DNA from: Acidobacteriota bacterium | GTDB lineage: Bacteria > Acidobacteriota > Thermoanaerobaculia > Gp7-AA8 | Length of the DNA stretch: 38,867 nt | Reading direction: 5' to 3' | Assembly: GCA_003223645.1 (NCBI GenBank) | Contig: QHVT01000036.1 | Location: 1-38,867, forward strand | Shown here: positions 6,802 through 14,602 of the stretch, piece by piece | Layout of the letters: every line of letters begins with the position of its first letter | Position numbering within the stretch: the first letter of the stretch is position 1 | Made by a program: the position numbers and the translations under genes | The notes under the pieces: model-generated | Told to the model about the DNA's origin: nothing | Database searches by the model: none | What the model saw: the letters and a program-made list of their open reading frames with translations, nothing else

Positions 6802-8837
6802 AGTTTCTCCTCGAACATCTGCGCACGTTCACCGACCTTCCCGAGCGTCCGCACGACGCGCGCGAGCTGCTCGACGACGTCGGCATCGAAGTGAAGACCG
6901 CCGAGGCGACGCAGTTCGGCACGGTCTTCAACTGCGAGCTGCTCGCAAATCGCGGCGATCACTATTGCTACGAAGGCGTCGCGCGCGAGGCGGCCGGACG
7001 CACTGGTCATCCGATGCGCTATCCGCCTGTGAAAGCGCTGCAGGCGGATCGGACGAGCGATCGCGTCCGCATCGAAACGCCGCTCTGTCTCGTCTACACG
7101 CTGACGGAGTTGTTTGCGCCTGAGGACAGGCAGGATTGCCTGTCCTCCACCGTGCTCGCGCCGCTGACGGCAGCGGACATTCATTCGATCAACGCGCCGG
7201 TCGATGCCTCGAATCTCACGAACTTCGACATCGGGCAGCCGACGCACGCGTTCGACGCCGACAAAGTCGACGGCGCGATCACCGTGCGCCTCTCGCGGAA
7301 AGGCGAGAAAGCGTGGCTGCTGTTCACGCCGGGACCGATCGAGATCCCGGAGGGTATGCTGGTCATCGCCGACGAGTCGAAAATTCTCGGCATCGCCGGC
7401 GTGATCGGCTGCGCCGACTCCGGCATCACCGACAGCACGACGCGCATCCTCCTCGAAGCCGCATGCTTCGATCCGGTCGCGGTGCGTATCGCGTCGCGCG
7501 CGCTGAATCAGGCGACCGACGCGGCCGCGCGCTTCATGCGCGGCGGCGATCCGACGCTGCCGCTCGTCGGCGCGGGACGGGTGGCGAAATTGCTCGAGGA
7601 TCACTGCGGCTATCGCGTCGGCAATGCGTACGTCGCCGGCGACTGGAAGGACCCGCAGCGCACGATCGAAGTCGACGTCGAGCGGACGAAGCTCTTCATC
7701 GGCGCGAGTCTCTCGCACCTGGAGATGGCCGACCGGCTGACGCGATACGGATTCACCGTCGAGCCGGAAGTCAACACGTTGACCGTCACGGTCCCGCCGC
7801 GGCGCCTCTGGGACGTGCACTTCGAAGCCGACCTGCAGGAAGAGCTGCTCAAGTCCGTCGGCTACAACAACACGGTCATCGAGCTGCCGCCCGTCGAGAT
7901 GGGCGCGCTGCCTTCGCATCGCGAGAACGTGATGAAGCAGACGAGCGAGCTGCTGGTCGCCGAGGGCTTCTACGAGATCTTCACGGACAGCTTTTACTCG
8001 CCGAAGATGCGCGAGCGCCTCGGCGTCGGCGAAGGCGATCCGCTGTGGGCACACGTCGACGTGCTGAACTCGCAGGAAGGCGACTACGCGATGATGCGCA
8101 ACAACACGGTTGCGCAGGCGCTCGACGCGCTGGCGACGAACGTCAACAACAAGCTCGCCAACGTGAAGATGTACGAATGGGCGCGCATTTACATGCCGGA
8201 CCTGAGCGAGCGCGAAATCCTCTGGGCGCTCGCGAACGGACGCGATCGAGGCCCGTTCTGGGGCGACAAAGGGCGTCCCGCCGACTCGATCTATCTCAAA
8301 GGCATCCTCGAACAGCTCCGCCTCGAGCTGCGCATCGACCTCGGATTCGGATCGACGGACGGACATCGCCTCGAGCGCTTTTTCCATCCCGGCCGCCGCC
8401 TCGGCATCCATCTCGATGGGAAGCTCGTCGGCATCTTCGGCGAGCTCCACCCGACGCTCGTCCAGAACTTCGGCATCAAGCGCCAGCGTCCCGTCTACTT
8501 CGAAATCGAGACCGAAGCACTCCTCGCACCGGCGATCCCGCGCGTGTACAGCGAGCCGCCGTCGCGACAGCCGATCGTGCGCAACGTCGCCTACGCGACC
8601 CCGCGCGGCATCACGTCCGAGGACGTGCGCAACGCGCTCCTCGAAGCCGCACCGCCGTTCCTGCGCGAGATTCGCGTGACGGATTTGTTCGAGTTGCCTG
8701 ACGCGCGCGCCATCACGTTCGAGATCGAGTACCTGTCCGAGGAAGCGTTGACGGGAGAGACGATCAACGCCGCGACCGAGGCGATGATCGCCTCGGTGAC
8801 GAAGAAGTTCGGGGAGAAAGTGACGCAGCGCGTGTAG
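6798..8837 (+). CDS. pheT: phenylalanyl-tRNA synthetase beta subunit, short form
   Basis: Partner of PheS; contains the B3/B4 editing-type domain, B5 domains and C-terminal anticodon-binding fold. The start is GTG at 6798 overlapping the pheS stop (GTGA). 679 residues against about 790 for the common form: the N-terminal MKFLLEHL...GIEV runs almost directly into NRGDHYCYEGVAREAA, so the EMAP/OB tRNA-binding domain is absent. The B3/B4 region contains PTHAFDADKV; the catalytic-like core has LQEELLKSVGYN and MRNNTVAQALDAL; the C-terminal ferredoxin-like domain includes FEIEYLSEEALTGETI. Residues about 108-117 (PEDRQDCLSS) are encoded by a palindromic repeat inserted in frame. Editing capacity is uncertain because that region is modified. 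Confidence 0.95.
   Translation: MKFLLEHLRTFTDLPERPHDARELLDDVGIEVKTAEATQFGTVFNCELLANRGDHYCYEGVAREAAGRTGHPMRYPPVKALQADRTSDRVRIETPLCLVYTLTELFAPEDRQDCLSSTVLAPLTAADIHSINAPVDASNLTNFDIGQPTHAFDADKVDGAITVRLSRKGEKAWLLFTPGPIEIPEGMLVIADESKILGIAGVIGCADSGITDSTTRILLEAACFDPVAVRIASRALNQATDAAARFMRGGDPTLPLVGAGRVAKLLEDHCGYRVGNAYVAGDWKDPQRTIEVDVERTKLFIGASLSHLEMADRLTRYGFTVEPEVNTLTVTVPPRRLWDVHFEADLQEELLKSVGYNNTVIELPPVEMGALPSHRENVMKQTSELLVAEGFYEIFTDSFYSPKMRERLGVGEGDPLWAHVDVLNSQEGDYAMMRNNTVAQALDALATNVNNKLANVKMYEWARIYMPDLSEREILWALANGRDRGPFWGDKGRPADSIYLKGILEQLRLELRIDLGFGSTDGHRLERFFHPGRRLGIHLDGKLVGIFGELHPTLVQNFGIKRQRPVYFEIETEALLAPAIPRVYSEPPSRQPIVRNVAYATPRGITSEDVRNALLEAAPPFLREIRVTDLFELPDARAITFEIEYLSEEALTGETINAATEAMIASVTKKFGEKVTQRV
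7122..7147. repeat. palindromic repeat family C inside pheT
   Basis: A perfect 10-bp inverted repeat, GAGGACAGGC / GCCTGTCCTC, around AGGATT. It encodes P-E-D-R-Q-D-C-L-S-S within PheT. The same palindrome, read in the same frame, occurs in the P450 gene at 11014-11086. Confidence 0.93.
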
Positions 8838-8842
8838 CGCGA

Positions 8843-8971
8843 CCCCTCACCCGGCGCTTCGCGCCACCCTCTCCCCGCAAGCGGGGCGAGGGGCCACAAA
8901 CACACGAATACCGAGATTGTCGCCCTTCTCCCCGCTTGCGGGGAGAAGGTGCCCGAAGGGCGGATGAGGGG
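8843..8971. repeat. repeat family E, inverted pair between convergent genes
   Basis: CCCCTCACCCGGCGCTTCGC... CTCTCCCCGCAAGCGGGG on the left is mirrored by CCCCGCTTGCGGGGAGAAGG ... GGATGAGGGG on the right, with about 30 bp between the arms. It fills the gap between the convergent pheT and the minus-strand fusion gene and could work as a bidirectional terminator, although no U-tract follows. A sister copy is at 17428-17551. Confidence 0.9.
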
Positions 8972-8977
8972 CGGTAG

Positions 8978-10561
8978 TTACTCCGCCATGATCCGCTGGA
9001 TCTCGCGGATCAGCGGCGGCAGGACGTCGCGCGTGACTTCGCCCATCAGGCAGATCTGGATCCAGTTGCGCTCGCGCAGATATCCGCTCGCGTAGCTGAG
9101 GAGGAAGCCGGCGCGTTCGAGCGTGCGCGCGGCATCATCCGAGGAGATGCGGTCGGGCAGCTGGATCGTCACGACGTGCGGCGCGACGGTGGCGTGATCG
9201 CCGATCAGGTCGAGGCCGGCGGAGCGGAGGCGGTTGCGCAGCCATACGCCGTTGGTCACGATCTCTTCGAAGCGCTCCGGCCAGTCGACGCGCTCGACGG
9301 CGACGCGCAGGGCGCGCACGAGATTCGAGGAGTGCGTGTACGGCACGCCGTCGCGCGCGTACATGCCGAGGTCGAGGTAGCGCGGGAGACGATCGCTCGG
9401 CGTGATCAGATGGTTGTGGAACACCATCGACAGGCCGGGATATGCGGCCAGTGCTTTTCCGCTCGCGGCGGTCGCGAGCCAGACGCCGGTGAGGTCGAGC
9501 GGCACGGCGCCGAACGCGCTCACGCAGTCGAGGCAGAGCTTCGCGTCACGCTCGCGGCAGATTTCCGCCAGCGCGACGACGTCATTCAGAACGCCGGCCG
9601 AGGTCTCGCAGGCGACGTTCCAGATCCACTTCGCGTCGACTTCGTCGACGAGGCGCTTGATCGCGTCCATGTCGAACGGCTCGCCCCAGCCGAAGCGGAG
9701 CGGCGTGAAGTCGAGCCGCGCGCGCGTCGCCTGATCGATGAGCCGATCGCCGAACTCGCCGTTCGAGATCACGACGCCATGCCCGCCGTGCAGCGAAAGC
9801 TGCGCACCGACCGTATCGTTCGAGAGCGTGCCGCTGCCGAGGAGCACCTCGACGTAGCGCATGCCCGCGAGCTGGCAAAGGCCCGCCTTCACCGCGCGCA
9901 GGTCTTCGTCGAACTGCGGCGAACGGTGCGACTCCGGCGTCACGTTGAACGCCGCGGCGACGTCGCCGTGAATCGAGACCGGCCCCGGCAGCAGGTTCGC
10001 CACTTCTCCGCGCGTCGAGGGCGGCAGCGACGAGATCTCGCGTGCGCGGTTCTGGAACGCTTCCAGCGTCAGATACATCGGCTGGAACGGCGCCTCCTCG
10101 GTGCCGACCTGCGGACCGAACGGGACGAATCCGAGGTGCTGGTACAGCTTGAGTTGCCGCACCGTGGCGGAGATCAGCGCGCAGTCGTACTCCTCGGTCA
10201 TCGCATAGTCCCAAACCGCCGAGATCAGGCCCGGCAGAACGTTTCCGGTGCGATGCTCTTTGGCGATGTTCAGGAGGCGGATCTCGCAGAAGTTGCGGCC
10301 GGGCGGCAGGAAATCGTCGAGGTTGGGCAGCTTGGAATCGAGCGAAAACGGCCGCGCGCCGCGGATGGCGATGCTGCCGATCACGCGATCCCCGTCCAGC
10401 GCGACGACGTACACGTTCTCGTCGTGAAAACGGTCGATATGCCGCTCTTCGGCGTTCGGCGTGTGTTGCGGGATCTCCTCCACGAACGCTCTGTAATGGA
10501 GCGTATGGATCTGATCCAGCTCACGCGGTTCCCGGGCGATCTTGAACTTTAATGAGGGCAT
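8978..10561 (-). CDS. GNAT acyltransferase / class V aminotransferase fusion
   Basis: Two enzymes in one 527-residue chain. Residues 1-170 look like a GNAT N-acyltransferase (FKIAREPRELDQIHTLHYRAF, YVVALDGDRVIGSIAIRG, CEIRLLNIAKEHRTGNVLPGL, LKLYQHLGFVPFG). Residues about 190-527 are a fold-type I PLP aminotransferase close to alanine-glyoxylate and 2-aminoethylphosphonate transaminases: LLGSGTLSND, VISNGEFGDRL, cofactor Asp345 in LCLDCVSAFG, and the likely Schiff-base Lys369 in ASGKALAAYPGLSMV. The simplest reading is that the transaminase makes or consumes an amine that the GNAT domain acylates; the substrate is unknown. No classical ribosome-binding site is visible at the ATG at 10561. It lies downstream of the P450 on the same strand with a 37-bp gap, so the two may be co-transcribed. 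Confidence 0.86.
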   Translation of the reverse strand: MPSLKFKIAREPRELDQIHTLHYRAFVEEIPQHTPNAEERHIDRFHDENVYVVALDGDRVIGSIAIRGARPFSLDSKLPNLDDFLPPGRNFCEIRLLNIAKEHRTGNVLPGLISAVWDYAMTEEYDCALISATVRQLKLYQHLGFVPFGPQVGTEEAPFQPMYLTLEAFQNRAREISSLPPSTRGEVANLLPGPVSIHGDVAAAFNVTPESHRSPQFDEDLRAVKAGLCQLAGMRYVEVLLGSGTLSNDTVGAQLSLHGGHGVVISNGEFGDRLIDQATRARLDFTPLRFGWGEPFDMDAIKRLVDEVDAKWIWNVACETSAGVLNDVVALAEICRERDAKLCLDCVSAFGAVPLDLTGVWLATAASGKALAAYPGLSMVFHNHLITPSDRLPRYLDLGMYARDGVPYTHSSNLVRALRVAVERVDWPERFEEIVTNGVWLRNRLRSAGLDLIGDHATVAPHVVTIQLPDRISSDDAARTLERAGFLLSYASGYLRERNWIQICLMGEVTRDVLPPLIREIQRIMAE

Positions 10562-10598
10562 GAAGTAATCATAACGGATGAGGCTACCAGTGAAATAT

Positions 10599-11834
10599 TC
10601 ATCGATTCACGATGACCTGAACCGGCACTCCGTTCCTATGCCTTAGCGTAATCCACGCTCTAGGCTCGATTTTGGTGTTACCCAAAACAATGATACATCG
10701 CTCCCGCACCGTTTGGACAACCAGAGGCGCTTCGATCATAGCGAACGCGACACCTAGACATGCGTGCGGTCCGCTTCCGAAAGGGAGATACGCAGGGTTG
10801 CGCGGGCCGTTCACAAAGCGCGACGGATCGAACCGCTCGGGATCCGGCCAGAAGTCCCGATGCCGGTGCAGCACGTAAGGACTGATGTAGACGATCGAGT
10901 CCGCGGGGATGTCGAATCCGTGGATGACGTCGTCCTCGATCGCGCGCCGCTCGACGATCCAGACCGGCGGATACAAACGCATCGCCTCCTGCACCGCCGC
11001 CGTCGTGAAAGCGGACGACAGGCAATCCTGCCTGTCTTCGCGCAGCGATTCGTGATCGTTTGGAGAGGCAGGATTGCCTGTCCTCCACTGTTCGATGAGC
11101 GCAAACGTCCACGCGAGCGCGTTCGCCGTCGTCTCGTGACCGGCGAGGAGCAGCGCGATCATCTCGTTGCGCAGTTCGTCGGGAGACAGCGTGCGCAGTG
11201 CCGAGAGCAGCGGCGAGTCGCCGCGCGCGAGGATGCGCTCGACGAGCGCGCGAACGTCCGCGCACGCGCGCTCGAAGTCGCGCGGCGGACGTCCCCACCC
11301 GAAGACCGACGTCGCGCGCGCGTACGCCTCTTCGAGGATGACGCTCATCAGCCGGTCGAGATCGTCGCCGACGTCGGTGCCGAAAAACGCGCGGCAGGCG
11401 ATCGTCGACGTGAGCTTCATCATCTCGACAGCGAGGTCGACGTCGCGCCGTGGGCGCCACTGATCGATCATCGCGTTCGTCGCGTCGACGACGATCGATG
11501 AGAGCGACGACAGCGCGTCCTTGTTGAACAGCGGCTGCATCAGCAGGCGATGTCGTCGCCATTCGTCGCCGTCGTTCGTGACGAGGCTCTCGCCGGTGAC
11601 GAGGCGCACGGCCGCGGCGCTGCGCGTCTGGCGGTCGTAGTTGCGGTGATGGAGGCGGAGGACGTGCTCGGCGTGCGACGGATGGCCGAGGAGGTGAACG
11701 GTGAGCGCGCCGGCGCCGAGGCGGACGATGTCGCCGTACTCGCGGTGATACGCGAGCAGCGATCCGAGCGGATCGCGGCGCAGCCGGGGCAAATGCGCGA
11801 TCACGCCGAGGCCGGGGCCGGGTGCGGTCGACAT
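10599..11834 (-). CDS. cytochrome P450 with repeat-derived J-helix region
   Basis: Haem monooxygenase; the substrate cannot be told. 411 residues with the core signatures: I-helix oxygen-binding motif AGHETT (231-236), K-helix ExxR in EAMRLYPP (Glu283-Arg286), and the haem-ligand loop FGSGPHACLG with Cys359. The N terminus lacks a membrane anchor, so it is probably soluble. Residues about 251-274 (RTGNPASPNDHESL then REDRQDCLSS) are translated from a double palindromic repeat. Only 43 residues separate AGHETTAN from the ExxR helix, so the repeat seems to have replaced, rather than been added to, much of the J/J' segment. The enzyme may still fold, or this may be a recent loss of function. The start at 11834 is 25 bp from the divergent GTG at 11859. 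Confidence 0.92.
   Translation of the reverse strand: MSTAPGPGLGVIAHLPRLRRDPLGSLLAYHREYGDIVRLGAGALTVHLLGHPSHAEHVLRLHHRNYDRQTRSAAAVRLVTGESLVTNDGDEWRRHRLLMQPLFNKDALSSLSSIVVDATNAMIDQWRPRRDVDLAVEMMKLTSTIACRAFFGTDVGDDLDRLMSVILEEAYARATSVFGWGRPPRDFERACADVRALVERILARGDSPLLSALRTLSPDELRNEMIALLLAGHETTANALAWTFALIEQWRTGNPASPNDHESLREDRQDCLSSAFTTAAVQEAMRLYPPVWIVERRAIEDDVIHGFDIPADSIVYISPYVLHRHRDFWPDPERFDPSRFVNGPRNPAYLPFGSGPHACLGVAFAMIEAPLVVQTVRERCIIVLGNTKIEPRAWITLRHRNGVPVQVIVNR
11014..11086. repeat. palindromic repeat family C, double copy inside P450 gene
   Basis: Two copies of the CAGGCAGGATTGCCTG palindrome (11014-11039 and 11063-11086) separated by about 24 bp. Together they encode roughly 24 in-frame residues of the P450, including D-R-Q-D-C-L-S-S, identical to the insert in PheT. 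Confidence 0.92.
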
Positions 11835-11858
11835 GGACGGGCGTGATTATGATGCGCC

Positions 11859-12125
11859 GTGTCCATCCGGCGGTTCATGTGGGTCCTCGGTGCGATCGTG
11901 TGCGTGTTCGTCATCACGCTCTTTTTTCGGCCGCTCGCGCCGCGGATGCTGATCGTCAATCCGCTGTTCGCGATCGGCTTCGGCGCGCCGCTGGTGCTGG
12001 CGATTCTCCTCTTTGCCTGGCTTTTTCTGCTGCGCTTCGGCGTCCTCCAGCCGCTCGTCCTCTGGCCGATGCTCGTGCTTTCGATCGTCTGCGCGCGAAA
12101 CCTGCATCAGAATGCGCCTGCATGA
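11859..12125 (+). CDS. small integral membrane protein
   Basis: 88 residues, starting at GTG 11859 (MSIRRFMWV). It is almost entirely hydrophobic: helices at about 7-24, 34-57 and 60-78, with a short positively charged N terminus. I recognise no family. Its stop overlaps the ATG of the DEAD-box helicase gene (ATGA, 12122-12125), so the two are translationally coupled. Codon usage resembles its neighbours. The function is unknown. Confidence 0.68.
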   Translation: MSIRRFMWVLGAIVCVFVITLFFRPLAPRMLIVNPLFAIGFGAPLVLAILLFAWLFLLRFGVLQPLVLWPMLVLSIVCARNLHQNAPA

Positions 12126-13876
12126 GCAGTTTTGAAGAACTCGGCCTCCGCCGCGAATTACTCGATACCTTGCTGGCCCTCGGATACGAGGCGCCCACGC
12201 CGATCCAGGAGCGCACGATTCCGCGCCTCCTCGCGGGACGCGATCTCATCGGACAGGCGCAGACCGGCACCGGCAAGACCGCGGCGTTCGCGCTGCCGAT
12301 CCTCGAGAAGGTCGATCCGAAGTTGCGCGACACGCAGGCGCTCGTCCTCACGCCGACGCGCGAGCTGGCGATGCAGGTGGCCGAAGCGATTCATACGTAC
12401 TCGCAGAAACTCGGGCACGTGTCGGTGCTGCCCGTATACGGCGGCGCGCCGATCGTGCCGCAGCTCAAGCGCCTCGAGCGCGGCGCGGTCATCGTCGTCG
12501 GCACACCGGGCCGCATCATCGATCACCTCGATCGCGGCAGCCTCGATCTCTCGAAGTTGCGTGTCGTCGTGCTCGACGAAGCGGACGAGATGCTGAAGAT
12601 GGGCTTCATCGACGACGTCGAGAAAATCCTGTCCGCTTCGCCGGGCGAGCGCCAAACTGCACTCTTCTCCGCAACGATGCCGGACGAAGTGCTGCGCATC
12701 GCCAAGCGCCATCTCCGCAATCCCGAGCGCGTCGAGATCGAGCACAAAGCCATCCACGCGCCGGCGATCGAGCAGCGATTCCTCAACGTTTCCGAAGGTC
12801 AGAAGCTCGAAGTCCTCACGAAAATCCTCGAGCTCGAGCCGGCCGAGGCCGTGCTCATTTTTCGCCGGACGAAAACCGGCTCCGCGGAGCTCGCGGAAAA
12901 ACTCGAAGCGCGCGGATTCGCCGCCGTCGCGATGCACGGCGACATGACCCAGCCGCTGCGCGAGAGCGTGATCCGGCGATTGCGTGCGGGACAGGTCGAC
13001 ATCGTCGTCGCGACCGACGTCGCCGCGCGCGGACTCGACGTCGAGCAGATCGAGCACGTCATCAACTACGACATCCCGTACGACGTCGAAGCCTACGTCC
13101 ATCGCATCGGCCGCACCGGCCGCGCCGGCCGCAGCGGCGTCGCGACGCTCTTCATCACGCCGCGCGAGCGCAAGATGATGCGCGAGATCGAGCGCTACAC
13201 CGGCACGCCCATCAAGCCGATGAAAATGCCGACGCGCGCCGACCTCGCGGCGAAGCGCGTGCAGATATTCAAGGAAAACATCCGCAAGACCATTCAGGAA
13301 GGCGATCTCGATCTCTACCTCGAGCTCGTCGAACAGCTCGCCGAAGAAGGCCCCTTCGACATCGCCGAAGTCGCCGCAGCAGCAGCGCGCATCGCCAACG
13401 GCTCACGCACCCTGGCCGTCGCCGCTGAGCCACCCGCCGCCGCACCTCCGCCGCCGATCGAATCCGACAAAACCATCACCATGATGATGAGCGTCGGCAA
13501 ACGCGAAGGCATCCGCCCCGCCGACATCGTCGGCTCGATCGCGAACGAAGCCAACATCCCCGGCCGCGACATCGGCCCGATCGAGATCCGCGACGAAGTC
13601 ACCTACGTCGGCATCCCCGAACGCTACGTCGAAATCGTGACCGAGAAAGTCGGCAAGAAGCGCTTCCGCGGCCGCGCGCTGAATTTGCGAGTCGCGGGGA
13701 AAGTGCCGCCGGAACGTCGCGACACGGGCGACAAGTTCAAGCCGCGAGGAGAATTCAAGCCGCGAGGAGAGTTCAAGCCGCGAGAAAAGTACAAGCCGCG
13801 CGAAAAGTACGCGCCGCGCGGTGCGAAGCCGCGCAACGACTTCACACCGCGGCATTCGAAGAAGAGAGGGGCTTAG
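12122..13876 (+). CDS. DEAD-box ATP-dependent RNA helicase
   Basis: RNA-unwinding ATPase of the DeaD/CshA type, probably acting in ribosome assembly, mRNA turnover or cold adaptation. 584 residues: Q motif (FEELGLRRELLDTLLALGYEAPTPIQ), Walker A AQTGTGKT, PTRELAMQ, the DEAD box VLDEADEM, SAT, and the second RecA domain ending in ATDVAARGLDV and HRIGRTGRAGR. A DbpA/CsdA-type RNA-binding domain follows at about 455-530 (VGKREGIRPADIVGSIANEA). The last 50 residues are a basic tail with repeated KPRGEF / KPREKY hexapeptides, probably a nonspecific RNA-binding extension. Its start overlaps the preceding membrane-protein gene, and its stop overlaps the convergent vapC stop by 4 bp. Confidence 0.96.
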   Translation: MSSFEELGLRRELLDTLLALGYEAPTPIQERTIPRLLAGRDLIGQAQTGTGKTAAFALPILEKVDPKLRDTQALVLTPTRELAMQVAEAIHTYSQKLGHVSVLPVYGGAPIVPQLKRLERGAVIVVGTPGRIIDHLDRGSLDLSKLRVVVLDEADEMLKMGFIDDVEKILSASPGERQTALFSATMPDEVLRIAKRHLRNPERVEIEHKAIHAPAIEQRFLNVSEGQKLEVLTKILELEPAEAVLIFRRTKTGSAELAEKLEARGFAAVAMHGDMTQPLRESVIRRLRAGQVDIVVATDVAARGLDVEQIEHVINYDIPYDVEAYVHRIGRTGRAGRSGVATLFITPRERKMMREIERYTGTPIKPMKMPTRADLAAKRVQIFKENIRKTIQEGDLDLYLELVEQLAEEGPFDIAEVAAAAARIANGSRTLAVAAEPPAAAPPPPIESDKTITMMMSVGKREGIRPADIVGSIANEANIPGRDIGPIEIRDEVTYVGIPERYVEIVTEKVGKKRFRGRALNLRVAGKVPPERRDTGDKFKPRGEFKPRGEFKPREKYKPREKYAPRGAKPRNDFTPRHSKKRGA

Positions 13877-14292
13877 GTCACCAGCTTCGGCCCGCGTTGA
13901 CGTTCCCAATCGACGACGTGAAGACCGGGTACGCGACGGAACTCGCGAATGTTGTGTGTCACCAGGGTTAGCGCGCGGGCGCGCGCCTGGCCGGCGATCA
14001 GTAAGTCGTAAGGTCCGATCGGAGTTCCCTTCGAGTCGAGAAAGGCGCGAATCTCGGCGGCGTGACGCGCGTCTTTCGCCCCAAATTCAACGATTTGGAA
14101 CCAAGCGGAATCGATGATCGACAGATTGCGGTCTTTCTGACGTCCTAGAAACGCGCCGAAGTACAGCTCATAAGCGACGATCGCTGAGATTCCGATGTCT
14201 TCGTTCTCATGTCGACGCATCTGGCGCAGAACCGGCGAGGTCCTGTTGTAGAGGATTGCTGTGATCGCGTTGGTATCCAGCAGATACTTCAT
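13873..14292 (-). CDS. vapC: PIN-domain toxin, VapC family
   Basis: PIN ribonuclease toxin, expected to cleave tRNA or rRNA when unchecked. 139 residues. The acidic active site is visible: Asp in YLLDTNAI (residue 6), Glu in AIVAYELYFGA, Asp in IGPYDLLIAGQA, and a later THNIREF with the usual terminal motif. Its start overlaps the vapB stop by 4 bp, as is standard for antitoxin-first vapBC operons, and it ends convergently on the helicase gene. High confidence. Confidence 0.94.
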   Translation of the reverse strand: MKYLLDTNAITAILYNRTSPVLRQMRRHENEDIGISAIVAYELYFGAFLGRQKDRNLSIIDSAWFQIVEFGAKDARHAAEIRAFLDSKGTPIGPYDLLIAGQARARALTLVTHNIREFRRVPGLHVVDWERQRGPKLVT

Positions 14293-14549
14293 CGCCGGAA
14301 AAGTTTCTTGACCGCTGGATTGAGCGGCGGGGTTTCGAGCTCCTCATTGATCGCCGTCATGAAATCGGGGTCGTCAGCCAATGACCCTGCGATCTCATCC
14401 AGCCAATCCCACGAATCCGGGATCGGATTAAGGATGATCGTGTTCCCCTGTTTGCGGATCTGGACCTCTTTCGCATCCACCCGAAATTCCTTCGGAAGGC
14501 GCACCGCTTGCGAGCGTCCCGACCAGAATACCTTCGCTGTTTTTGTCAT
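14289..14549 (-). CDS. vapB: antitoxin, VapB family (AbrB/SpoVT-type)
   Basis: 86 residues. The N-terminal swapped-hairpin DNA-binding fold is recognisable in AKVFWSGRSQAVRLPKEFRV and IRKQGNTIILNPI. The C-terminal half (LDEIAGSLADDPDFMTAINEEL) would wrap the VapC active site. A strong Shine-Dalgarno GGAGGTG (14557-14563 on the complement) supports the ATG at 14549. The operon is probably autorepressed through the palindrome just upstream. Confidence 0.94.
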   Translation of the reverse strand: MTKTAKVFWSGRSQAVRLPKEFRVDAKEVQIRKQGNTIILNPIPDSWDWLDEIAGSLADDPDFMTAINEELETPPLNPAVKKLFRR

Positions 14550-14564
14550 TCGGCTGCACCTCCG

Positions 14565-14590
14565 GTGCTATAACAAAAGAGATATAGCAC
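14565..14590 (-). promoter_or_regulatory. probable VapB operator / promoter palindrome
   Basis: A perfect 8-bp inverted repeat, GTGCTATA / TATAGCAC, with 10 bp between arms lies directly upstream of the vapB ribosome-binding site. It is AT-rich in a GC-rich region and contains a possible -10 box (TATAGC or TATATC). VapB-type antitoxins bind such palindromes to autoregulate. The binding role is inference. Confidence 0.7.
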
Positions 14591-14602
14591 GAAGCGTGCG
14601 GG

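Noticed and set aside
8843-8971. Classical rho-independent terminator
   Set aside because: Strong palindrome but no U-tract, and the same sequence recurs as a dispersed repeat.
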